Of a DNA stretch of 40,103 nt, positions 31,731 to 39,612 are shown in pieces. The notes below the pieces were generated by a model. The model was given only the letters and a program-made list of their open reading frames with translations, did not search any database and had not been told where the DNA came from. Positions within the stretch are counted from its first letter, which is position 1; every line of letters begins with the position of its first letter. The DNA comes from Planctomycetota bacterium (GTDB taxonomy: Bacteria > Planctomycetota > Phycisphaerae > Phycisphaerales > SM1A02). Position numbers and translations under genes: made by a program. The stretch is from positions 1-40,103 of the forward strand of contig JADFIR010000030.1 of the NCBI GenBank assembly GCA_022566535.1, read 5' to 3'.

Positions 31731-32118
31731 CTCTGCAGGGGCGATCAGAACAAGCTCCGTGTCAGTGATATGATGCGCCCCGCCGTCGATCCTGACATTC
31801 TGGTTGGCACTTTGGTTGACCCGGCCACCGCTGGATCATCTGGCGTGCTACAGGCCATCGCCAGGCTCTTCGGAATCAATCTGCGTCCCGCGAGGGTGAT
31901 CTGTGTAAATGCGCTGATGGTTTCGGAATTTGTGGTCTGGGCAGGCTGGGATCGCCTCACAGGCCACATTGCCGCCTCGAAAGCCGGGAAGCGCCTTGGT
32001 CGCCCGCCTATCGTGGAGTATGGTAGGCGAAGAAGAAGATCACCGCCCCAGCAGCATTCCGGCGCCCGGCAGGGTCGCGTCCGATTGACACGGGCCGAAA
32101 GAAGAAAAGGGGCAGCCT
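31731..32118. promoter_or_regulatory. 388-bp divergent region between ECF operon and peroxidase
   Basis: The promoters of both divergent units must lie here. A plus-strand frame (about 31620-32129) crosses it, but its product has no recognised domain and ends in low-complexity arginines, so I do not call it. A GGGG ribosome site lies before ATG 32119. No known RNA was recognised. Confidence 0.4.
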
Positions 32119-33831
32119 ATGAGCGGTAGACCGCGCGCCACGTGCCCTGTGCTGCCAGTCGCAGCGGTTGGGCTGGGACTAATGCTTGCAATTTCACCCG
32201 ATGGCAGCGCCCAGGATGCGCCGCTGTTCTCTCGGCCGTTCGATGGCGTGCCCGTGCCGGCCCTGGAGCTGTATCTGCGCATCGTTCCGCTTGAGCAGAT
32301 CAACTTTGAGAACGACGATGAACGCCAGCTTGATGTTGGAGGCGGTCCCGACAGTTTGCCCGCCGCCCTGCCGCCTCGCTTCACCGAAAACCGGACGACG
32401 CGCTCAACCAGCGGGATGCCCACCGGCGGCTCGTACTTCGGGCAGTTCGTGGACCACGATCTCACGCTCACTCGTCTCCGGTTCGATGAGCTGCTGATCG
32501 AGCCGTTCGTGTTCCGATATCACGAGACCGAAGACTCCTTTCAGAACAAACGAACTCCCGGCTTCGATCTCGACCCGCTCTATCGCATCTCGCCGCTGGA
32601 GTATCCCTCCACGCCGGGGAACCTCGGCCCTTGGGACCTGAGCAACCTGCGATTCCGCTTCTCAATAAACCGTAGCGGGGCGCTTGACTTCATTCGCGGC
32701 GGCAGCGGTATCGCCATCATCGGCGACCCGCGCAACGATATTACCGGCGTGATCGGCCAGCTCCATCGGGCTTTCATGAAGCTGCACAACGTCCAGGTGG
32801 ACAAGATCATCATTCGAGATCGTATAGACGAAGCAAGCTTGGAGTTCCTTAGCGAACAGTGGTGGGACATCTTCAACGAGACCCGCAATTACACGACCGC
32901 CTACTACCAGGGCATCGTGTGCAACGAGCTGGCGCAGCAGCTCACCGGCCGAACGTTGTTCGAGGCGATTGAGGACCCGCGCCAGCCGCTGGGCCCCGTT
33001 GGGGCTCCGCACGTGACGGTCGAGTTTGCCGGCGGTGCCTACCGCTTGCACACGTTGATTCCGACCGAGGTGCAGGTTGCCCCAGACACGTTCTTGGATC
33101 CGCTCGACGAGCAACTTCGAAACGGTGTGCCCTGGCCGTATTTGTTTGGCCCGACCGCGCCGCTGGCCGGCAAGCTCGACGCTGCGGTGGCCGCGCCGCT
33201 TCGTCAGATCGTCAGCCTGATCATCCCCGGCATCCAGATTCCCATTACGCTGGACTTGGCCCAGGTCAATCTTCTGCGCGGACGGGAAATGAAGCTCCCC
33301 AGCGGCGAGGAATACCTGGCGTTGCTGATGGACGAGCTACGCCTGGATCCGAAGAACACTTCCGCCATCCGTGGCAAGCTGATTCTCACGCCCCGAACCG
33401 CAGCCGCCATCCTCGATCCACGGGACGATGCGGACTTGCTCGCCGACATCATCAACGGTGATACCGACCTCTGGGCATATATCCTTATCGAGGGTGAGCT
33501 CAACGACGGCCTGCTGGGGCCCGTCGGGCAGGACATCATTGAACGCAACTGGGCTGAGCTGCTGCTCGCGGATGATTGGAGCCTGCTGGGCAAGTACAGT
33601 GATCAATTCACGCCGAAGCAAATGGATTTCTTCCGAAGCGCCACCTTCGGGCGCCTGATCGACGAGATCCTCTCCCCAGCCGACTTTGACGCCGACGGGC
33701 GTGTCGGCATCTTCGATCTCCTGTTTCTGCTGGCCGAATGGGGCGAAAGCGACTCGCCCGCCGATCTCAACGCCGACGGGACCGTCGATGTCGCCGACTT
33801 GATTATTCTCTGGGACGAATGGGGGTTCTGA
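32119..33831 (+). CDS. Secreted animal-type haem peroxidase with dockerin-like tail
   Basis: A 570-aa exported protein: signal peptide (1-31, ending DGSAQ), a peroxidase domain of the animal haem (peroxidasin-like) superfamily (about 45-480), and a C-terminal EF-hand/dockerin-like pair (about 522-570; DFDADGRVGIFDL, DLNADGTVDVADL). Family marks are GQFVDHDL (108-115) with the distal histidine H113, GDPRND, the proximal-histidine segment AYRLHTLIP (H311) and LLRGREMKLPSGEEYL. Departures: the usual REHN motif reads MKLHN (220-224), so the distal arginine is lysine and the haem-linking glutamate is leucine, and the proximal motif is one residue short. Start 32119 has a G-rich ribosome site. No partner gene; divergent from the ECF operon. 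Confidence 0.88.
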   Translation: MSGRPRATCPVLPVAAVGLGLMLAISPDGSAQDAPLFSRPFDGVPVPALELYLRIVPLEQINFENDDERQLDVGGGPDSLPAALPPRFTENRTTRSTSGMPTGGSYFGQFVDHDLTLTRLRFDELLIEPFVFRYHETEDSFQNKRTPGFDLDPLYRISPLEYPSTPGNLGPWDLSNLRFRFSINRSGALDFIRGGSGIAIIGDPRNDITGVIGQLHRAFMKLHNVQVDKIIIRDRIDEASLEFLSEQWWDIFNETRNYTTAYYQGIVCNELAQQLTGRTLFEAIEDPRQPLGPVGAPHVTVEFAGGAYRLHTLIPTEVQVAPDTFLDPLDEQLRNGVPWPYLFGPTAPLAGKLDAAVAAPLRQIVSLIIPGIQIPITLDLAQVNLLRGREMKLPSGEEYLALLMDELRLDPKNTSAIRGKLILTPRTAAAILDPRDDADLLADIINGDTDLWAYILIEGELNDGLLGPVGQDIIERNWAELLLADDWSLLGKYSDQFTPKQMDFFRSATFGRLIDEILSPADFDADGRVGIFDLLFLLAEWGESDSPADLNADGTVDVADLIILWDEWGF

Positions 33832-34163
33832 CCGCAGCGCGCACAACCCCGGCCTGAATGCAAGTACCACATCCGCGCGCGCGGCATCTTGGCGCTCCCA
33901 CATTGCGCTTCCGGGGGCCTTGATTCTGAGGTACAAGTGAGGGTCGGTCTTTCTTGCGCGCGCGCAGACGGCCGTGCGGGCCACTCAGCGCGCGCCAGCC
34001 ATGCCGCGTGCGCCATAACTTCGGCTAACCGAGGCTTATCTCGGGCTTATCTCGCGCTAAGTCGGCGCTTCGCAGGCGCATCGAGCCTTATCTTCGACCA
34101 ACTCGTGCGCGCCGGCGCGACCTCAACCCGCCGTGCGCGCAGAGTCGTGGCGGCGCTGCGCGG
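33832..34163. other. 332-bp gap between convergent genes
   Basis: No gene seen. It holds alternating purine-pyrimidine tracts (CCGCGCGCGCGG near 33871, GCGCGCGCGC near 33955) that could adopt Z-DNA, and a direct repeat GGCTTATCTCG (twice between about 34030 and 34055) with a third imperfect copy near 34088. Confidence 0.5.
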
Positions 34164-37100
34164 CTACGGGCCGCAGGTGCCGCAGGGGTTGCCGCCCGCG
34201 ACCGAGCACCACTCGGCCAGCAGCTTCGCCAGGTCGAACGCATCCACGCACCCATCCGCCACATTGGCCGCACCGGAGATGTCCGCCAGGGCGAAGTTCG
34301 GGGAGGTGCAGCCCTCGCAGGGCGGGTCTACATCGCCGGGCGGATCTGGGTCGCTCGCAGACGAGCACCACGCACCCAGCAGCGTCCCCAGGTCAAACGC
34401 GTCAACGCATCCATCGGGGAAGCCGGGGCCGAGCGGACCGGAGATGTCGGCGATGCTAGGCAGCGGCTCACACACGCCGGCGATGCATTCGGTACCTGCG
34501 GGGCACTGGACATCCGCCGGACAGTTCTGGCAGTTCTCGCCGGGATCGACCACCCCGTTGCCGCACAGCCGCTCACACATGCCGGCGATGCATTCGGTAC
34601 CTGCGGGGCACTGGACGTCCGCCGGGCAGTTCTGGCAGTTCTCGCCGGGATCGACCACCCCGTTGCCGCACAGCCGCTCACACATGCCGGCGATGCATTC
34701 GGTACCTGCGGGGCACTGGACATCCGCCGGGCAGTTCTCGCAGTTCTCACCGGGGTCGGGCACGCCGTTGCCGCACAGGCGCTCGCACATGCCGGCGATA
34801 CACTCGGTGCCGGTCGGGCATTGGACATCCGCGGGGCAGTTCTGGCAGTTCTCACCGGGGTCGGGCGCGCCGTTGCCGCAAGACGGCTCACACTCATCCG
34901 GGATGCCGTTGCCGTTGGTGTCCAGGCTGGTGCCGTCGGCGATGTCGCACTCGTCGGGTACGCCGTTGCCGTTGCAGTCGTCGCTGGTGCCGAAAATGAT
35001 GTCCAGGAAGTCGGCCTGGCCGTTGCCGTTGCAATCAACATCGCACTGGTCCATAATGCAGTTGGCATTCTGATCGAGGGTGGGGTCGGCCTGGAACTCG
35101 CACAGGTCCAGCTGGTTGTTCCCGTTGCAGTCGGACAGTCCGCAGAAGACGTAGGCCGATCCGGTGGAGCCGTCGTCTCGAAATGCCCCGATCAGACCCC
35201 CGCCGCCGCTGACAGCAACCGAGTAACCGAAGTAATCACCGGCAGCGGCGTCGGAGGCCAGGAGCTTGGCCTCCTCCACCCATATCGCGCCACTCTTGAT
35301 GAAGACGTACGCCGAGCCGGATTGGCTGCCGTTGTCGGAGTCCCCGAAGGCCCCGACGATGGCGGTGGCGCCGCTGATCGAGACGGACCGTCCAAACTGG
35401 TCCCCCAAGGCTGCGTCCGAGGCCGTCAGTTTCGCCTGCTGCGTCCACGTCGATCCGCTGCGAACGAAGACGTAGGCCGAGCCCGGGCCAGTCGGATCGA
35501 AGGACCACGTGGGCGCTCCGACGATCGCGGTATCGCCGGTGATGGAAACCGAGGTACCGAATTGGTCCTGGACAGCAGCGTTGGAGGCGGTGAGCTTGGC
35601 GGTTTCAGTCATGTCCACCCACCCGCCGGGGGGCTTGTCGAACACGTACGCCGAACCGGCGTTGAAGGCGTTGTCATCGTCAAAATGGGCCCCGACCACG
35701 ATCACGTCGCCGCTGATCGAGACCGACCAGCCGAATTGGTCATTCCAAGCGCCGTCGGAGGGCAAGAGCTTGGCGGTTTCGGTCATGTTCACCCAGCCGC
35801 CGGGGGGCTTGACGAACACGTACGCCGAGCCGGAGTTGACGTCGATGGGACTGTCGTGATAAGCCCCGACCACGGCCACCTCGCCGCTGATCGACACCGA
35901 CCAGCCGAAGACGTCATAGATACCGGCATCGGAGGCGGTGAGCTTGGCCTCCTGGATCCAGTTCGTTCCATTGAAGCGGAACACGTAGGCCGAGCCGGAG
36001 TTGCAGGGCGGAAAGTCCGGACACACGTCATCGTCGCCCCAGGCCCCGACCACGGCCAGGTCGCCGCTGGTCGACACCGAGAAGCCGAATCTGTCGTCGC
36101 AAGCGGCATCGGAGGCGAGCAGCTTCTGCTCCTGGACCCAGTTGAAGCCATTGAAGCGAAACACGTAGGCCGAGCCGGAGTCGCAGACCTGGTTGCCCGG
36201 ACGGGCATCATCGTCGGTCTGAGCCCCGACCACGGCCACGTCCCCGCTCACGGCAACAGAAATCCCGAAGCGGTCGAGTCCGGAAGCGTCGGAGGCCGTG
36301 AGCTTTTGGCGCTCGGTTGTCGAGCAGCCCTCGCATTCGTCCGGGATGCCGTTGCCATCCAGGTCCGGGCTGGTGCCGTCGGCGATGTCAAGGGGGTCGT
36401 ACACGCCGTTGTTGTTGCAGTCGGTCTGGAAGCCGGCGATGTGGGTGCCCCAGAGGGAGCTGTTGACGCCCGAGGTGAAGGCGAACTCCTGGGCGATCCA
36501 GAAGGAATCGTCCGCGGGGTCGATGACTGTGGCCGCGTAGTCGCCCCAGCGGTCTGGGTCGGACGCCCCCGCGCTGTCGTAGAAGCCCGCGCTGCTGCGG
36601 ACCAGCACCGGGGCCTGGAACATTCCCGGCGGGTCGGGGCTCACCCGCGCCGCATAGTACATGTTGGGGCACTCGGTGGTCGAGGACTGCGTGTACACGA
36701 TGACGGCATCGCCGACGGCGTTGACGTTGATCGAGGGCATGTAGGTCCACGGAGCGGCGCCGGACCCGTTGATGAAGCCGCTCTGGGAGACGGCGGGCGT
36801 GCCGGTCGGATAGCTGTTGTCGGCGATGGCCTGCCAGACGACCTCGACCTGGCCGTCGCCGTCGGGGTCGGCGGCCATGGTGCACCAGATCTGGCCGTTG
36901 CGGTAGATCGCATTCTGCATCCTCGTCGAGAGGGTGTCGATGTCGGGGTTGGCGACCGAGCACTGGTCGGCCCCGGTGTCCGCAGGAAATGCACCCGCGG
37001 CCCAGGCGAAGGTGTTGGTCGTGAGAATCGGGGCGGCCGGATGGCCGGTGACGTGATACAGGCGATACGCGGCCTGCCCGACCCGCGAGATCAGGTAGAA

Positions 37101-38006
37101 CCCGCCGTTGGCCGTCGAGCCGTAGACATGCGCCGGCTGGGCCGTGCTGGCCGTCATCGAGGCGGCGAGATTGATGTCGGTGAAGGCGTTATTATTGCCC
37201 GCCATGACCTGAGTCTTGTTGAACACGCGGATCTTGATGCCGCGGAAGAGATTATTAGGTACGCTTGCGTCGAAGAGATTGAACGTGACGAACAGCGCCA
37301 GGTTGTCGGCGCCGATCCCGGGGTAGTCGGACCACGTGTTGAACCCGCCGACCGTCGTGAGGCCGGTGCCGACGGAGAACGTCCATTCGGTCGTGAGGTT
37401 GTTCGGCGCGCCGCTGGAGGAGACGGCGATGTGGATGTTGTTCGTGCCGCCTGGGTTCGGAGTGGTCCCCTGCAGGGCGACCACGAAGAAGCGGTTCGAA
37501 TGCTGGTCGTAGAGAATCTTCGGATCGAAGGCGAAGGGCTGCGGCGGGGGAGGCGAGATGCCGAAGAAGGCATTGAGCGTGATCGGACCCGCCACGAGGT
37601 TGCCCAGCTTGTCCCAGATGGCGACCTGCTGGTTGGTCACCATCATCACGCGGCCATCGGATTCGAGTAGTGCGCCCACCGCCATGTGCGTGTCCGGTGG
37701 AATGAGTCCGCCCGTGTCGTTGATCGCGTCGAACGCCACCCGGGGCTGTGGAGGCGGCCCGAAGGCCATTTCCACCGGCAGCTCCGGATCAGATCGCAGC
37801 AGCGGTGGCGGTGCGTCTCCCAAGACGAAATCGTCCAGTTCCACCCATCGCGGCGGGCCGGGCGGGCCTGCCTCGACCCCGGAGCCCCCCGAAGGAACGG
37901 GCGGCGGGTCCAGCAGAATCCGCTCTCGGCCGGAGACGCTGACGGACGCTGCCCATCCGATCATCGCGGCGAGCGCCAACACAAGAGTGCCACACAGTTT
38001 GAACAT
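34164..38006 (-). CDS. Giant secreted FG-GAP / Cys-repeat / dockerin-like protein
   Basis: A 1280-aa secreted multidomain protein. Signal peptide 1-25. A first region (about 80-545) resembles bacterial secreted propeller proteins (PPDTHMAVG, ILYDQHSNRFFVV, WGTHIAGF). Then seven FG-GAP units (about 560-950; SDAAxxDxFGxSVSxSGxxAIVGAxxDD...SGSAYVF), a Ca-binding type-3-like stretch (955-1040; DCNGNGVPDECD), four 35-residue six-plus-Cys repeats (about 1042-1180; CGNGVVDPGENCQNC), and a C-terminal pair of EF-hand/dockerin-like motifs (1190-1280; DGCVDAFDLGTLLGAWC, DGCVDAFDLAKLLAEWC) with a Cys-Gly end. The strong Shine-Dalgarno AAGGAGGA precedes ATG 38006; the longer frame to 38078 lacks support. 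A 949-codon antisense frame here is a shadow. Confidence 0.9.
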   Translation of the reverse strand: MFKLCGTLVLALAAMIGWAASVSVSGRERILLDPPPVPSGGSGVEAGPPGPPRWVELDDFVLGDAPPPLLRSDPELPVEMAFGPPPQPRVAFDAINDTGGLIPPDTHMAVGALLESDGRVMMVTNQQVAIWDKLGNLVAGPITLNAFFGISPPPPQPFAFDPKILYDQHSNRFFVVALQGTTPNPGGTNNIHIAVSSSGAPNNLTTEWTFSVGTGLTTVGGFNTWSDYPGIGADNLALFVTFNLFDASVPNNLFRGIKIRVFNKTQVMAGNNNAFTDINLAASMTASTAQPAHVYGSTANGGFYLISRVGQAAYRLYHVTGHPAAPILTTNTFAWAAGAFPADTGADQCSVANPDIDTLSTRMQNAIYRNGQIWCTMAADPDGDGQVEVVWQAIADNSYPTGTPAVSQSGFINGSGAAPWTYMPSINVNAVGDAVIVYTQSSTTECPNMYYAARVSPDPPGMFQAPVLVRSSAGFYDSAGASDPDRWGDYAATVIDPADDSFWIAQEFAFTSGVNSSLWGTHIAGFQTDCNNNGVYDPLDIADGTSPDLDGNGIPDECEGCSTTERQKLTASDASGLDRFGISVAVSGDVAVVGAQTDDDARPGNQVCDSGSAYVFRFNGFNWVQEQKLLASDAACDDRFGFSVSTSGDLAVVGAWGDDDVCPDFPPCNSGSAYVFRFNGTNWIQEAKLTASDAGIYDVFGWSVSISGEVAVVGAYHDSPIDVNSGSAYVFVKPPGGWVNMTETAKLLPSDGAWNDQFGWSVSISGDVIVVGAHFDDDNAFNAGSAYVFDKPPGGWVDMTETAKLTASNAAVQDQFGTSVSITGDTAIVGAPTWSFDPTGPGSAYVFVRSGSTWTQQAKLTASDAALGDQFGRSVSISGATAIVGAFGDSDNGSQSGSAYVFIKSGAIWVEEAKLLASDAAAGDYFGYSVAVSGGGGLIGAFRDDGSTGSAYVFCGLSDCNGNNQLDLCEFQADPTLDQNANCIMDQCDVDCNGNGQADFLDIIFGTSDDCNGNGVPDECDIADGTSLDTNGNGIPDECEPSCGNGAPDPGENCQNCPADVQCPTGTECIAGMCERLCGNGVPDPGENCENCPADVQCPAGTECIAGMCERLCGNGVVDPGENCQNCPADVQCPAGTECIAGMCERLCGNGVVDPGENCQNCPADVQCPAGTECIAGVCEPLPSIADISGPLGPGFPDGCVDAFDLGTLLGAWCSSASDPDPPGDVDPPCEGCTSPNFALADISGAANVADGCVDAFDLAKLLAEWCSVAGGNPCGTCGP
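34466..34885 (-). repeat. Four tandem 105-bp coding repeats
   Basis: The anchor CGATGCATTC recurs at 34481, 34586 and 34691, and CGATACACTC at 34796, a constant 105-bp (35-codon) period. Neighbouring copies 1-3 are almost identical in DNA; the fourth, N-terminal copy is more diverged. They encode the Cys-rich repeats. Confidence 0.9.
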
Positions 38007-38164
38007 GGCGGCTTCCTCCTTGCCCTGCAAGTGCCGGCGGTTGTCCGACGGCATTCCGCCTATGAGCCATTGGAACACGGATCGTCCGGCCGGTCAAGGA
38101 AAAAATGCGTGCATCGCTGGTGAGGTGACAGAAGGCTTGGCGGGGGGTGCGACTTGAGAGAAGA

Positions 38165-38183
38165 CCGCGACCACCGGTCGCGG
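38165..38183. repeat. Palindrome CCGCGACC-ACC-GGTCGCGG
   Basis: A perfect 8-bp stem with a 3-nt loop, followed on the plus strand by CTTTATG. The half-sequence ACCGCGACCA recurs at 38301-38310 without a partner arm. Confidence 0.6.
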
Positions 38184-38222
38184 CTTTATGGATGAGGCAG
38201 AGGATGCGCCTGTCGGGTCAAT

Positions 38223-38241
38223 CCCCCGGCAGAGCCGGGGG
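38223..38241. repeat. REP-like palindrome CCCCCGGC-AGA-GCCGGGGG
   Basis: An 8-bp perfect stem with a 3-nt loop followed by CTATG. It resembles the palindrome read in frame within valS (24978-24995), which is followed by CTAAATG. Same design, different loop. Confidence 0.65.
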
Positions 38242-38332
38242 CTATGGGATTGGGTGGGCGGATCGTTCGGCGACGCGCATCGTTGGCGCCGAAGAAGAGA
38301 ACCGCGACCAAGTGTTTCACCCCTCACCGTGG

Positions 38333-38355
38333 CCTCTCCCCTTGGCCGGGAGAGG
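38333..38355. repeat. Palindrome CCTCTCCC / GGGAGAGG
   Basis: An 8-bp perfect stem with a 7-nt loop (CTTGGCC), preceded by CCCCTCACCGTGG. It has the look of common CTCTCCC/GGGAGAG intergenic repeats of planctomycete genomes (from memory). Confidence 0.55.
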
Positions 38356-38501
38356 GTTCTGCCCGAAGAGCGCGGCCACTCCCGATGGAATCGGGACGAC
38401 CGTACGAGCGGCGATGGCGCGGCGGGTCGATGGGACAAACACAGGGCGCGGAACGATTTCAGCTGCTGGGCCGTGATGGTTGCTGGCGGCCGGGCTGTTT
38501 G

Positions 38502-39605
38502 CTAATCACATGGTCCCCAGGCCGAGAAGAGCACAGCCAGGTCAAAGGGGCCGACAAAGTCGTCGCCATTGAGGTCAGCAGGATGGCCGGGGTTGAATCC
38601 CCAGGCGCTGAACAGGATGGCGAGGTCGTACGCGTTGACTTGTCCATCGCCGTCGAGATCAGCGGGGCACGACGGCGGGTTGAGCCGGGCCAGCCACGCT
38701 TCCTGCACGCCATCGCGGTATCCCGAGCCGACGATGGACAGACCGTCTGCGGCGATACCTCGGGCTTCGGTCAGGATCCAATCGGAGAGGTCCAAGTCGT
38801 AGTCCTCTTCGAGCACCTCGCGCAGATTGCGTATGCCATGTTCAACGTCCCAGATGAACGCTTCAGATTCCAGGTCGGTGAAGCCGACGCCGACAACGGT
38901 CGCACCATCGTCGGCGACGCCGAAGGCGAAGCTAAACGTAAGCTCCATGCCGCCGGGTAGATCGCCAAGGGGAACCATGCCCTGCTCGGCCGTCCAGCGG
39001 AAGGCTTCTATCCCCTGCGTTGCCCAGCCGGAGCCGACAATGACCGACCCGTCGGAAGACACGTCGAAAGCCTGGCTGCCATCGATAATGGCGCCGGGCA
39101 GGAAACCCAGACCGACCATGCCCTTGTCAGCGGTCCATCGAAATGCTTCATTGACGCCGCCGCCTGAGTTGCCCCAGCCGACAATGACGGAACCCTGATA
39201 CGAGACCGCGGTCGCGCGGCTGGTGAAGGCGCCGCCGGGCAGATCGCCCAAACCGATGATGCCCTGGTCGCTGGTCCACCGAGCTGCTTCGAGCTGATCA
39301 TCGCCGGGAGAACCGAGCCCGACAATGACGGCACCGTGGAGAGAGACGGCCGCCGCCTTGCATTGGAACGGGCCGCCGGGTAGATCGCCCAGGGCGACCA
39401 TGCCGCCCAGGGCCGTCCAGCGGAAGGCCTGCTCGGGGCCCGAGCTGGAAGCGCTCCACCCGACGACAACCCTGCCCTCGCGAGACACGCCAATCGTCTC
39501 GACCTTCGTCCCTTCAAGTTTGCCCAGGTGGGAACACAACGCAGTATCGTCCCGAAACGAGAGCAGCTCTTTGTCAATGGCAAATGTGGCCAGGCGGTCG
39601 ATCAT
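38502..39605 (-). CDS. HAF-repeat protein with dockerin-like tail, no signal peptide
   Basis: A 367-aa protein of tandem HAF-type repeats: units of the form EAFRWTADKGMVGLGFLPGG..SxAxxVSxDGSVIVGxG, about six from residue 35 to 305. A C-terminal EF-hand/dockerin-like pair follows (about 311-367; DLDGDGQVNAYDLAILFSAWG, DLNGDDFVGPFDLAVLFSAWG). HAF proteins are usually secreted, yet this start (ATG 39605) gives MIDRLATFAIDKEL with no signal peptide, and the first repeat seems cut. It begins 7 bp after the methyltransferase-like gene stop and has no Shine-Dalgarno. It may be a truncated gene whose 5' end was lost to rearrangement, or the start may be wrong. Function unknown. Confidence 0.75.
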   Translation of the reverse strand: MIDRLATFAIDKELLSFRDDTALCSHLGKLEGTKVETIGVSREGRVVVGWSASSSGPEQAFRWTALGGMVALGDLPGGPFQCKAAAVSLHGAVIVGLGSPGDDQLEAARWTSDQGIIGLGDLPGGAFTSRATAVSYQGSVIVGWGNSGGGVNEAFRWTADKGMVGLGFLPGAIIDGSQAFDVSSDGSVIVGSGWATQGIEAFRWTAEQGMVPLGDLPGGMELTFSFAFGVADDGATVVGVGFTDLESEAFIWDVEHGIRNLREVLEEDYDLDLSDWILTEARGIAADGLSIVGSGYRDGVQEAWLARLNPPSCPADLDGDGQVNAYDLAILFSAWGFNPGHPADLNGDDFVGPFDLAVLFSAWGPCD

Positions 39606-39612
39606 GCGAGGG

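Larger units (their letters stand above)
38007..38501. other. 495-bp gap with a cluster of palindromes
   Basis: No convincing gene. It holds the Shine-Dalgarno region of the giant gene and three separate hairpins (38165-38183, 38223-38241, 38333-38355), listed individually. It lies between the giant FG-GAP gene and the HAF gene, both on the minus strand. Confidence 0.6.

Noticed and set aside
31620-32129. 169-aa plus-strand frame before the peroxidase
   Set aside because: Overlaps the ECF gene and the peroxidase start; low-complexity Arg tail and no recognised domain.
34821-37670. 949-codon plus-strand open frame
   Set aside because: It lies wholly antisense to the giant FG-GAP gene, whose signal peptide, ribosome site and repeats are clear. 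The product is an Asp/Val/Gly/His-rich mirror of the repeats and has no domain.
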